DNA of 64,000 bases from Spirosoma foliorum (GTDB lineage Bacteria > Bacteroidota > Bacteroidia > Cytophagales > Spirosomataceae). The position numbers and the translations under genes were made by a program. The stretch covers positions 8,507,501 to 8,571,500 of the forward strand of contig NZ_CP059732.1 in NCBI RefSeq assembly GCF_014117325.1, in the 5' to 3' direction. The notes beneath the pieces are model-generated. The model was given only the letters and a program-made list of their open reading frames with translations, did no database searches and was not told where the DNA came from. This document shows positions 31,413 to 39,902 of the stretch, piece by piece. Numbering within the stretch: the stretch's first letter is position 1; the number at the start of each line of letters is the position of its first letter.

Positions 31413-33835
31413 TCGCTTCGTAATGATTTCACCGGATTCATCAACGCGGCTTTCACGCTTTGGAAACTCACTGTTAACAGCGCAATGCCTACGGCCAATA
31501 AACCCGCCAGGGCAAACATCCACCATTCAATGTCAATCTTGTAGGCGAAGTCGTTTAACCATCGACTCATGGCGTACCACGCAATCGGTGAGGCTATGAG
31601 GATAGCAATAAGCACCAGCTTCAAAAAGTCTTTCGACAGTAAGCCAATAATGCTGGGGACACTGGCTCCTAGTACTTTCCGAACCCCGATTTCTTTGGTT
31701 CGTTGCTCCGCCATGAAGGCGGCTAGCCCGAACAGACCCAGGCAGGCGATCAGGATGGCGAGAGCAGCAAAGGTTAATGCAATGGTACCCACGCGCTGTT
31801 CGGCCCGGTACATTTCATCGAAGCTGTCGTCCATAAACTGATAGCTGAACGGCTGGCCGGGTGCCATCTGTTTCCATTTTGCTTCGATTTGAGGGACCAG
31901 ATCCGTAATATGAGCGCTACTGAGCCGGAAGGTGATAGCTCCTGAATTTGGCTGAAGGATCATTGATAACGCTCCGATGTTACGACGGAGGGATTCAAAG
32001 TGGAAATTCTTCACAATACCGACGATTGTATACAGCTTCCGAACTTGCAATTGAGCGTCTTCAAAGCGCCAGATTCGCTTGCCGATCGGATTACTGTAGC
32101 CTAGTGTACGGGCGGCTGTTTCGTTCAGAATAATTCCCGACGAATCAGAGCCAAAAGCTTTTGACAGATTTCGTCCCTGCACAATCTGCATGCCCATCGT
32201 TTTTACATAATCGTAATCGATGCTCCAGGCTTGCATATGAACGCTCTTGTTTCCGTCTGACTGTCCTTCGGCGAAGAAGGCACAGTCTGTGCGCTCTGAG
32301 GGTGTTGGCAGAAAACCAGATGTGCTGCCACTGACCACGCCGGGCAAACGCAATATCTCTTGTTTGAAGGTTTCGGCCTGATTGCCAATTGAGTACGTAT
32401 TGTTGATCGTTAATAATTGCTCTCTGCTAAAGCCGAGGTTCTTCGTTTGAATATACGTGATTTGCCGATAGACAATGATGGTGCCGACGATGAGTACCAC
32501 CGACATGGCGAACTGAAAGACCACAAGTCCACTCCGTAACCCAGCACTTTTGAAGCTCACATTTATTCGGCCTTTAAGTACCGAAATTGGCTTGAACGAC
32601 GAGAGCAAGATGGCTGGATAACTCCCCGCCAGCAAACCAACAAGAATAGGTAAGGCAATGAGGAAGGGTAAATAATGAGAAGAGACCAACTGAGCGCTAC
32701 TGAGCGACTTGGCCGAGATCTTGTTGAAACCCGGCAAGGCAATGGCTACAATAACCAGCGCCAGCAGCATAGCTAGTACAGTTGTCAGAATTGACTCAGT
32801 CATGAACTGACCAATGAGTTGCTGCCGTTCGGAGCCCATCACCTTTCGAACGCCCACTTCTTTTGCCCGATTGGCCGAGCGGGCGGTAGACAGATTCATG
32901 AAATTGATGCAGGCAATAAGCAAAATAAAGAGCGCTACCGCCGAGAAAATGTAGATATATTGGCTATCGCTATTTGGCGCAAGCTCAATTTGTTGTTTTG
33001 AGTGCAGGTGAATATCGGTCAGAGGAATGAGCCAGTAGCTCAACTGATTACCCGCTTTGCTAAACTTCTCCAGCGAAGAACCCGTGAATTGCATCACCTT
33101 CGGACCAATGTATTTCTTAACAACGGTGTCGAAATTCCGGGCAAAAGCTGTCGGATTGGTTCCCGGTTTTAGTAAAAGGTAGGTGTGATGATTGTGGCTA
33201 AGCCACTGTCCCCATTGGTAATCATCGTTGAGCATGCTCAGGAAAAAGTCGCTGTGGAAATGCGAATTCTGGGGCATGTCACGCATCACTCCCGATACCT
33301 TGAACGTCCTGTTATTATCGAATACCAGTGCTTGGCCCATCGGATTCTGATTGCCAAAGTATCGCTTTGCCGCCGATTCACTGATCACCACGGTATTCGG
33401 CTCGGCTAGTGCCCGTTTAGGATCGCCCGAAACGAGTGGAAGGGTAAACACATCGAAGAGGGTCGAATCGGCAAAGGTGATGTTGTCTTCCCGAAGATTG
33501 GTGGTCTCGCCCGCTCGTTTTACCGACCAGGTTCCGCGTTGATGAAGTCGCACAAACTGCTCAACTTGCGGATAATCTTTCTTGAGTGTTTCACCCATCG
33601 GGTCGGGTGAAACGGCAAAGTGCATGTCGTTTCCACCAAACTTAATGTCGGATTGAATACGGTAGATGCGGTCGGCTTTGGCGTTGTATCGGTCGAAACT
33701 CAACTCATCCAGCACGTAAAGCATAATGAGCATGCAACAGGCCAGCCCAACGGCCAATCCGAAGATATTGATAAACGTAAAGCCCTGTTGTTTGCGGAGT
33801 GTACGCCAGGCGATTTTGAGATAGTTAAGAAACAT
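31409..33835 (-). CDS. Double-FtsX ABC transporter permease, array member 4
   Basis: The protein is 808 residues from ATG 33835 (MFLNYLKIAWRTLRKQQGFT); an in-frame ATG at 33940 has no support. FtsX motifs are NRAKEVGVRKVMGSERQQLI and AFMAEQRTKEIGVRKVLGAS. The second periplasmic domain carries a distinct SGFLPTPSERTDCAFFAEGQ segment. This is the first gene of its block: upstream lie 386 bases without genes and a cluster of TGTCC/GGACA operators, so transcription of members 4 to 2 or 1 probably starts here. Confidence 0.92.
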   Translation of the reverse strand: MFLNYLKIAWRTLRKQQGFTFINIFGLAVGLACCMLIMLYVLDELSFDRYNAKADRIYRIQSDIKFGGNDMHFAVSPDPMGETLKKDYPQVEQFVRLHQRGTWSVKRAGETTNLREDNITFADSTLFDVFTLPLVSGDPKRALAEPNTVVISESAAKRYFGNQNPMGQALVFDNNRTFKVSGVMRDMPQNSHFHSDFFLSMLNDDYQWGQWLSHNHHTYLLLKPGTNPTAFARNFDTVVKKYIGPKVMQFTGSSLEKFSKAGNQLSYWLIPLTDIHLHSKQQIELAPNSDSQYIYIFSAVALFILLIACINFMNLSTARSANRAKEVGVRKVMGSERQQLIGQFMTESILTTVLAMLLALVIVAIALPGFNKISAKSLSSAQLVSSHYLPFLIALPILVGLLAGSYPAILLSSFKPISVLKGRINVSFKSAGLRSGLVVFQFAMSVVLIVGTIIVYRQITYIQTKNLGFSREQLLTINNTYSIGNQAETFKQEILRLPGVVSGSTSGFLPTPSERTDCAFFAEGQSDGNKSVHMQAWSIDYDYVKTMGMQIVQGRNLSKAFGSDSSGIILNETAARTLGYSNPIGKRIWRFEDAQLQVRKLYTIVGIVKNFHFESLRRNIGALSMILQPNSGAITFRLSSAHITDLVPQIEAKWKQMAPGQPFSYQFMDDSFDEMYRAEQRVGTIALTFAALAILIACLGLFGLAAFMAEQRTKEIGVRKVLGASVPSIIGLLSKDFLKLVLIAILIASPIAWYAMSRWLNDFAYKIDIEWWMFALAGLLAVGIALLTVSFQSVKAALMNPVKSLRSE

Positions 33836-34012
33836 AAAAGGCTGGGTTTTGACGCAGGACGAACGTGCAAGAAACACATAAAACCGTACTGCGTATGAGC
33901 CACCGGGTCGGCATTTGGAAACTACCAACAGATAACTCATTACCCCAAATGTTGTACCGAAATGGTAATCTACTTACAGACAGGGTATTAGTTTAAAAGT
34001 TTGACTCGAAAA

Positions 34013-34050
34013 TGTCCGAATCTGGACAGCTGGCGGACAGCCACGGACAA
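34013..34050. promoter_or_regulatory. Candidate activator site: TGTCC-N6-GGACA palindrome plus two half sites
   Basis: TGTCCGAATCTGGACA (34013-34028) is a palindrome with TGTCC/GGACA arms and a six-base spacer. Two further CGGACA half sites follow at 34034 and 34044. The same 5-6-5 pattern lies at 55580-55595 upstream of the adaptor gene. It is placed about 180 bases upstream of permease 4, a distance typical of enhancer sites for NtrC-type regulators. The binding protein is inferred, not shown. Confidence 0.55.
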
Positions 34051-34169
34051 AACAGAGGAATAGTTGCCGCTGCTTACCCACGAGCAGTTTGGGGCAACTA
34101 ACCCCTGAATGTTCGGCGTAGTTCATACTACGCTCAACTAAAGATTTGCTGTTTTTTCCTCACCCCCGT

Positions 34170-34194
34170 CCCCTCTCCCAAAACGGGAGAGGGG
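34170..34194. terminator. Short GC-rich hairpin after the SDR gene
   Basis: CCCCTCTCCC (34170-34179) pairs with GGGAGAGGGG (34185-34194) around a five-base loop. It lies 28 bases beyond the stop codon of the dehydrogenase gene. In the gene's direction no T-run follows, so a classical intrinsic terminator is not certain; it may be a dispersed repeat. Confidence 0.4.
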
Positions 34195-34221
34195 AGCAAA
34201 ACCCCTACAAGAATAGCCTGT

Positions 34222-34959
34222 TTACCAGGGACAGGTTGCCGGTTCTGGAAAGTATTCTTCGCTGAAAAATTTCCCCGTAGGCCCGTCCTGACCAATCAGT
34301 GCATACTTGGTAATACGTTCTCCTGCCTGCTCCACAGTGCTTGTGCCTTGATGACCCGTAAAATCAGTTTGGGTATAGCCAGGACACACTGCATTGACTT
34401 TGAATGACGTTTCGCGGAGTTCATAAGCGAGATTGATCGTGTACATATTCAGGGATGCTTTCGATGACTGATAAATAACATACCTGTTAGGATAGTCACT
34501 ATTGCCAAGGTCGGCGGCTAGCTGTAGCGAAGCCATTGCTGTGCTTACATTCACAATACGGGGCTCTGGCGATTGGTTTAGTAAATCGAAGAATGCCTGG
34601 GTAACCCGGACCACACCCCATAAATTGGTATCGAACACTACCTTAAATTGATCGATGGTTGACCCAAGTGCCGATTGGGCCAGCTCGCCCGAAATACCTG
34701 CGTTATTGATTAAAACATCCAGGATTGGTGTTTTGGCGCCAATCACTTCGCGGGCAGATTTAACCGATTGATTATCGGTGACATCTAATTGAACGGCTTC
34801 AACATTGCTAATGCCCAAATCATTGAGTTCTTTAACTACGGCTATGCCTCGATCCAAGGATCGGCTGCCGAGGTAAACGTAGAATCCGTTCCGGGCGAGT
34901 TGTTTGGTTACGTCGAGGCCAATGCCCCGCGTCGCTCCTGTTACTAAGGCTACTTTCAT
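34222..34959 (-). CDS. Short-chain dehydrogenase/reductase (SDR)
   Basis: The 245-residue NAD(P)-dependent oxidoreductase opens with the Rossmann motif TGATRGIG (residues 7-14), followed by VLINNAGISG near 82-91. It has the active-site pair Tyr163 and Lys167 in YQSSK, with a likely catalytic Ser near 139. ATG 34959 places the Rossmann strand at the start, as usual; an in-frame ATG at 35025 adds an unlikely leader. The AraC-type regulator gene lies 72 bases upstream on the same strand and may control it. The substrate is unknown. The gene separates two blocks of permeases. Confidence 0.92.
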   Translation of the reverse strand: MKVALVTGATRGIGLDVTKQLARNGFYVYLGSRSLDRGIAVVKELNDLGISNVEAVQLDVTDNQSVKSAREVIGAKTPILDVLINNAGISGELAQSALGSTIDQFKVVFDTNLWGVVRVTQAFFDLLNQSPEPRIVNVSTAMASLQLAADLGNSDYPNRYVIYQSSKASLNMYTINLAYELRETSFKVNAVCPGYTQTDFTGHQGTSTVEQAGERITKYALIGQDGPTGKFFSEEYFPEPATCPW

Positions 34960-35031
34960 GTTTGTCAACTGTCTTTTAAATGAGCGAGCAAAAGTAGACA
35001 GTCGAAAAACGGCTGAAATGTACAAATCACC

Positions 35032-36018
35032 TCAATTTGAGGACAAATCGCGTAAGCCTGTCACAAATTCAGTAACGCTTTTGCCTGTCCTCTTTTTGAA
35101 TAGCCGTGAAAAATAACTCGGGTCATTAAAGCCCAGTGCATAAGCCAGTTCCTTCACTGAAACGGAAGTATATTGAAGTTGACGTTGTGCTTCCTGTATC
35201 AATCGATTGGTAATCCATTCTTTAGGCGAAACGCCGGAATATTCCTTCACCACAGCGTAAAGACTACTCGTGGTCATTCCCAGTTTTTTGGCGATAAAGT
35301 CTACCGTTTGCTGCTCCGTCAGTTCCGTTTCGACGGCAAGCTTAAATTCGATATACTTTTCAATCTTTGGGTTAACCCAGGCCTCATAGTGCCCTTTCTC
35401 GAAGTAAGCGCTGTTGAACTCCGTGAGCAATGTGTTTAAGTGCGCCAGAATAATGTCCGCTTTTATTGGTTTTCTGGACGAATGAAGCAGTTGAAACAAG
35501 ATAGAAAGAATGGCTTTGACCCGCTCTTTAGCTTCCGGATCAAACGTGATTACGTTTGAATTGAGGGGATTAACTAAAAAGGGGTAAGAATGCGGAAGCA
35601 ACTTCAACGTGTTTTCATCGAACCCAATCTTATAGTGCTGGTTTTTCTTTTTTGACGTTTCGTGCGCGAAGATTTGGTTGGGTAATCCAAAAACCAATTG
35701 ACTATCTGAGATGGCTATGTCTTGCAGGTCTGTCTGAACGGTTTCGGTGCCCTGATCCATAAACACAAAATAGTAATAAGATAGCTTATGGGGCTGAAGC
35801 AGCTTCTGCAAAGCCTCTTCAGGTAGCTCGATCAGGCAGTTTTCATTCACTGTGATCGTCAATTTTTCGTGGTGCTTAAGCCTATCGAGCAATCCTGTTG
35901 TTTCCTGCACGTCTGATATTTTGTTTGGGTGTAAACAGAAAAGAATGGCTTCTTGTGCTTGGGTAGAAAAGAAAACGATAAAATACCTTTGGCCGCACGT
36001 AATGAAGAGCCATGCCAC
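35032..36018 (-). CDS. AraC-family transcriptional regulator
   Basis: The C-terminal 100 residues hold the two helix-turn-helix units of AraC/XylS proteins (FIAKKLGMTTSSLYAVVKEY and VSVKELAYALGFNDPSYFSRLFKKRTGKS). The N-terminal part is a cupin-like sensing region of the kind that binds a small effector (LVFGLPNQIFAHE). The frame gives 328 residues from ATG 36018, but the first 36 residues look unlike the family. A GTG at 35910 would give a more usual 292 residues. It lies just upstream of the SDR gene, a common regulator-enzyme pairing. Confidence 0.88.
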   Translation of the reverse strand: MAWLFITCGQRYFIVFFSTQAQEAILFCLHPNKISDVQETTGLLDRLKHHEKLTITVNENCLIELPEEALQKLLQPHKLSYYYFVFMDQGTETVQTDLQDIAISDSQLVFGLPNQIFAHETSKKKNQHYKIGFDENTLKLLPHSYPFLVNPLNSNVITFDPEAKERVKAILSILFQLLHSSRKPIKADIILAHLNTLLTEFNSAYFEKGHYEAWVNPKIEKYIEFKLAVETELTEQQTVDFIAKKLGMTTSSLYAVVKEYSGVSPKEWITNRLIQEAQRQLQYTSVSVKELAYALGFNDPSYFSRLFKKRTGKSVTEFVTGLRDLSSN

Positions 36019-36320
36019 GGTTCTTTTATGACGCTCAAATAAACCGTGTCATAGCTCTTCATTACTTGTATGGGTAGTTTTGTTGCCAATACGCTTCTCC
36101 GTGCATAAATAAGTTTCACTAACATGAATTATTGCCATTTACGAATAGCATGATACTAATTTTTTATCATCCCGACGTCAGGAGGGATCTTCGGTAAATA
36201 ACCAGTTGACGAAGATTCCTCCTGACGTCGGGATGACAAAAAATAATACTATAAATAGCTAACAATCAGTTAGTAAATCCGGATTTTATCCATAATTCAC
36301 GTTAACTAACAGCCGCTTCC
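36019..36320. other. Divergent promoter region with REP-like repeat
   Basis: This 302-base gap separates the divergent AraC-type and GH43 genes. It holds the complete REP-like element at 36159-36244. About 75 bases remain before the GH43 start, and no promoter motif could be fixed there. Confidence 0.4.
36159..36244. repeat. REP-like inverted repeat, GTCATCCCGACG family
   Basis: The arms at 36159-36193 and 36210-36244 pair over about 35 bases with two mismatches; core CATCCCGACGTCAGGAGGGA. It is the closest relative of the element at 5794-5888. Here it lies between divergent genes, so it is not acting as a simple terminator for both. Confidence 0.88.
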
Positions 36321-37343
36321 ATGAAATTCTGGTTATGTGCCGCAGTCATTTGGGTCCAATTTGTTGGGATGCCTTTTGCTTTCTCGCAGATGAAAAATCT
36401 TCCTGCCAAAAACTCGGTAGAGCAGGCTGGTGCATGGAAAGACACCGATGGCCATTTTATCAATGCACACGGAGGTGGCATGCTGTTTCACAAAGGGATG
36501 TATTACTGGTTTGGCGAAATCAAAAAGGGGAAAACGTGGCTCGTGCCCGATCAGAGCTGGGAGTGCTATCGCGTGCCAGCGGGCGGTATTTCCTGCTATT
36601 CATCGAAAGACCTGAAAGCCTGGAAATATGAAGGGGTTGTGTTGTCGGCAACAACGAATAATCGCCGGAGTGATCTGGATACCAGCAACGTCATTGAGCG
36701 CCCGAAGGTGATTTATAATCAGAAAACAGGCCAGTTTGTGCTATGGATGCACATCGATCACAAAGACTATAGCTATGCACACGCGGGCGTAGCCGTGAGC
36801 GACAAACCAACCGGGCCCTATCGCTATCTGGGTAGCCTGAAACCCAATGGCCACGATTCGCGGGATATGACGCTCTTTCAGGATGATGATGGAAAAGCCT
36901 ATCTGGTGCATTCCTCCGAAAACAACAATACGATGCATATCAACCTCTTATCGGACGATTACCTGAAGCCAACCCGTCAGTATATCCGTATTCTGGAGGG
37001 TAAACGGCGTGAAGCGCCTGCGCTCGTTAAACAGGCTGGGAAATATTATTTAATCACCTCCGACTGTACAGGCTGGAGCCCTAATCCGGCATCAGTTGCT
37101 GTTGCCGATTCGCCATTGGGGACATGGACAACACAAGCGAATCCGTGCGTAGGCCCGAACGCTGCAACGACGTTCCAATCGCAAAGTACCTACATTGTTC
37201 CTATTGATCCGAAGCGCGACAAGTTCCTGTTTATGGCCGACCGATGGAATAAAACAAACCTGCCCGATTCGCGCTATGTGTGGTTGCCAATGGAGATTAA
37301 AGCCGGGAAGGTGACTATACAGTGGCAGAATGAAAGACCGTAG
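36321..37343 (+). CDS. Secreted GH43-like glycoside hydrolase, galactanase-type subfamily
   Basis: The 340-residue protein has a signal peptide (MKFWLCAAVIWVQFVGMPFA) and a GH43 propeller. The opening blade reads INAHGGGMLFHKGMYYWFGE where classical GH43 enzymes have an Asp base. This pattern is known from the exo-beta-1,3-galactanase-like subfamilies. Conserved acids remain in SRDMTLFQDDDGKAYL and REAPALVKQAGKYYLI. The likely substrate is a galactan or arabinogalactan side chain, not xylan. It lies alone among permease genes, 35 kb from the xylan block. The subfamily assignment is moderate. Confidence 0.82.
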   Translation: MKFWLCAAVIWVQFVGMPFAFSQMKNLPAKNSVEQAGAWKDTDGHFINAHGGGMLFHKGMYYWFGEIKKGKTWLVPDQSWECYRVPAGGISCYSSKDLKAWKYEGVVLSATTNNRRSDLDTSNVIERPKVIYNQKTGQFVLWMHIDHKDYSYAHAGVAVSDKPTGPYRYLGSLKPNGHDSRDMTLFQDDDGKAYLVHSSENNNTMHINLLSDDYLKPTRQYIRILEGKRREAPALVKQAGKYYLITSDCTGWSPNPASVAVADSPLGTWTTQANPCVGPNAATTFQSQSTYIVPIDPKRDKFLFMADRWNKTNLPDSRYVWLPMEIKAGKVTIQWQNERP

Positions 37344-37354
37344 AAGTGCATAAT

Positions 37355-37497
37355 CTGGCGCGGGTATTTACCGCACGGGCGGCCCCGCCGTGTCTTTAAT
37401 TTAGTCAGTATTTACTGACGCATCTCAGGCACCAGCGAATGCTGGCCTACATGAAAAGGCACGGCGGGGCCGCCCGTGCGGTAAATACCCGCGCCAG
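37355..37497. repeat. Compound inverted repeat with perfect 38-bp GC-rich arms
   Basis: Arms 37355-37392 and 37460-37497 are fully complementary, begin CTGGCGCGGGTATTTACCGC and include GGGCGGCCCCGCC. The centre repeats the GTCAGTATTTACTGAC hairpin found in the copy at 24278-24398. It lies between the convergent ends of the GH43 gene and permease 5, where it could stop transcription from both sides. Confidence 0.93.
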
Positions 37498-37515
37498 CCC
37501 CGCGCTCCCTGCCTT

Positions 37516-39885
37516 TTAATCGTTATTTTTAAGGACGTTCGACAACTGAACATTGGCCATTTTCCAGCTCTGCGTGCCAACGGCGATGGCTGCCGTGATG
37601 AAAACAACCGCATTTGCGAGCAAGAACCACCCGATACCCGGCTGGAATGAACCGGTAAATTCCTGGGTGTTCTGAAGCAGTAACTTGATACCTAAAAAGC
37701 AGATCAGGTTAGCGACGAGCCCGGCGATTGATAACAAAAGCAGGAATTCACGGTTGACCAGCAAAACGATCTGGGCAATGGTTGCGCCCAGCATTTTCCG
37801 TATGCCCACTTCTTTTATTCGTCGGGAAAAGTGCTGAGCGGCCAATCCGTACAGACCCATACAGGCAATCAGCAACGCCAGTCCGGCCAGATAGCCGAAT
37901 CCATTGGAAAGGTTTTGAAACGTAGTGTTAAAGCCATCGAACACGTCTTTCTGGTAGAAATGAGAAGCCGTTGTATTAGGGAATTTAGTCTGCCAGATTT
38001 GTTCCAGATTGGCGACTACTTTGGGGCCGCTTCCTGGATCGAATCGGGCAATCAAGTAGCTAAACATAGGCTGTTCGGCCGCGAAAAAAATGACCGGCCG
38101 TGTCGCTCCCGAACCCATTAATTTGAAGTCTTTAACGACTCCGGCAATGGTAACGAGTTTTTTATCTACCCGAATCGACTTGCCAATGGCGGCATCTTTC
38201 CAGTGATGCTTCTGCACAAACGATTCATTAACAATGACCGATTCCGCATTTTCAGCAGTACGGTTGCGGTCGAAAAATCGCCCAGATGCCAGTTCCAGAC
38301 CCACCGCATCAAAATAACCAGGGCCAACGTTGTAACGAAGCACGTTTTCCTGCACGTCGCCCAGTTGAATTGTTAATCTGCCCACTGATTCGCCAACGTG
38401 GTTTTCGGCACCGGCAATCGTTCTAACCGACGGGTTTCTGGCTAACTCATTCCTAACGATGCTAAATTGAGTACTATCGGTTAGGCGAAGGACCAGCGTT
38501 TGATCTGGATTATAGCCCCAGTCGAGATTTTCCCATTGCACGCCCGCACTCGTCAGCACAACACCCAGAATAACTGACATAAAGGCCAGTACAAACTGCG
38601 CAACCAAAAGCACCCGACTCAAGGTATTTTTGGTGCCGAACTTCAGTTTTCCGGCCAGAACGGCAATGGGCCTGAAAGCTGAGACATATAAAGCGGGATA
38701 AGCTCCCGAAGCAATGGCCGTAAACGCTAACAATCCAGCTAAGAAACCCCACAATGGCATATTTTGATCAAAGGAGAGCGATATGCTCATAACCATTAGG
38801 TCATTAAATAGAGGAACCAGAAAAACCGCAGTGATGAATAATGCTAACAACAGCGCTACAAAGCAAAGCAATAGGTTTTCGGTCATGAACTGAGCAATCA
38901 ACTGTTGACGCGTACCACCCATCACCTTACGTACGCCAATTTCTTTTAATCGCTGCGTGGCGGCCCCCAGCGAGATATTGACATAATTGAAACACGACAA
39001 ACCCATCATGATCAGGGCAATAGCCGAAAACAGAATCGTCGTAATAGGATGATTGGCTTCGGCTGGACGTCGGTTTACATTGTAGGCATCAGGAGCCGGA
39101 TTGCGGAGGTTATCGAAGGCAAACGATTTGATGGGATTCTCACTGTTTTTGGAATTATACAACGCCACATACCGACCCATTTGCCCGGCTAGCGATTTGA
39201 TATCAGCTTTGTCCTGAAGCTCGATGAAAACGCCATAGATATGTGAGGCCCAATCCTGCTTCTTAAGCGACGCATGAACAGGGTGATAGCCAGTCAGCAA
39301 GTCGAAGGCAAAGCCCGTGTTGTTCGGGAATTTCTCGGCAACTCCCTGAACGATAAACTGTTTGTTTTCCCGCTCGCCCGTAACGATGGACAACGGTTGC
39401 CCGATTGGAATCTGATTTGGGAAGTACTTCTCCGCCATTTCGCTGCTTAGGATAATGGCATTCGGATCTACCAGTGCAGTTGGGTTTCCGTATTTGAGTG
39501 GGAAAGTGAATACCTGAAAAAAGTTGGTATCAGCATAGCTGATGATTTCGTCGAACAGGTTTTCCTTCCGAATGACTTGAACGCCTTCCCGTTGAACACG
39601 AACCGCGCGTTTCACCTGCGGAAAATCGGTTGCCAGGGCGGCTGCCATAGGTGCTGGCGCATTGCCATACACCTGCGTTTCCTTGTTGACTTCCATCGTG
39701 TATTCCACCATGAAAATCCGATCGCCATTAACGTGGAAGTTATCCAGCGTCCAGAAGTTTTTCAGAATCAGAAAAACGGCAATGCTGCACGCAACGGCAA
39801 TAGACAACCCAACAATGTTGATAAATGACGTTACCCGGTTAGTAACCAGATTTCGATAGGCGAGAATGACGTAGTTTTTTAGCAT
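37516..39885 (-). CDS. Double-FtsX ABC transporter permease, array member 5 (divergent type)
   Basis: This 789-residue member is the odd one of the array. It has the same two-times-four-helix layout, but the second FtsX motif is AQHFSRRIKEVGIRKMLGAT instead of AEQRTKEIGVRKVLGAS. Its C-terminus is SNVLKNND, without the MNPVKSLRSE end shared by eight others. The first motif is QRLKEIGVRKVMGGTRQQLI. Only 17 bases separate it from permease 6 upstream, and these are a truncated copy of the GTAGAGACGC repeat. This suggests it was placed or recombined there independently. Confidence 0.92.
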   Translation of the reverse strand: MLKNYVILAYRNLVTNRVTSFINIVGLSIAVACSIAVFLILKNFWTLDNFHVNGDRIFMVEYTMEVNKETQVYGNAPAPMAAALATDFPQVKRAVRVQREGVQVIRKENLFDEIISYADTNFFQVFTFPLKYGNPTALVDPNAIILSSEMAEKYFPNQIPIGQPLSIVTGERENKQFIVQGVAEKFPNNTGFAFDLLTGYHPVHASLKKQDWASHIYGVFIELQDKADIKSLAGQMGRYVALYNSKNSENPIKSFAFDNLRNPAPDAYNVNRRPAEANHPITTILFSAIALIMMGLSCFNYVNISLGAATQRLKEIGVRKVMGGTRQQLIAQFMTENLLLCFVALLLALFITAVFLVPLFNDLMVMSISLSFDQNMPLWGFLAGLLAFTAIASGAYPALYVSAFRPIAVLAGKLKFGTKNTLSRVLLVAQFVLAFMSVILGVVLTSAGVQWENLDWGYNPDQTLVLRLTDSTQFSIVRNELARNPSVRTIAGAENHVGESVGRLTIQLGDVQENVLRYNVGPGYFDAVGLELASGRFFDRNRTAENAESVIVNESFVQKHHWKDAAIGKSIRVDKKLVTIAGVVKDFKLMGSGATRPVIFFAAEQPMFSYLIARFDPGSGPKVVANLEQIWQTKFPNTTASHFYQKDVFDGFNTTFQNLSNGFGYLAGLALLIACMGLYGLAAQHFSRRIKEVGIRKMLGATIAQIVLLVNREFLLLLSIAGLVANLICFLGIKLLLQNTQEFTGSFQPGIGWFLLANAVVFITAAIAVGTQSWKMANVQLSNVLKNND

Positions 39886-39887
39886 GC

Positions 39888-39901
39888 GGTTGCGTCTCTA
39901 C
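39888..39901. repeat. Truncated arm of the GTAGAGACGCAA repeat
   Basis: GGTTGCGTCTCTAC is the end of the right arm of the repeats at 28757, 31293 and 44840. The left arm and interior are missing, and the start codon of permease 5 lies two bases away. It is followed by permease 6 sequence identical to the matching position of permease 3. Confidence 0.85.
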
Positions 39902-39902
39902 G

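Larger units (their letters stand above)
33836..34221. other. Upstream regulatory gap of the permease 4 block
   Basis: No gene is present. The right half holds the TGTCC-N6-GGACA site cluster (34013-34050) and a short CCCCTCTCCC/GGGAGAGGGG hairpin (34170-34194) just beyond the end of the dehydrogenase gene. A convincing -24/-12 promoter was not found between the operators and the ATG at 33835. Confidence 0.5.

Noticed and set aside
33836..34010. Sigma54 promoter upstream of permease 4
   Set aside because: Only a very weak GG-N10-GC match was found, far from consensus elsewhere, so no promoter is claimed despite the operator cluster.
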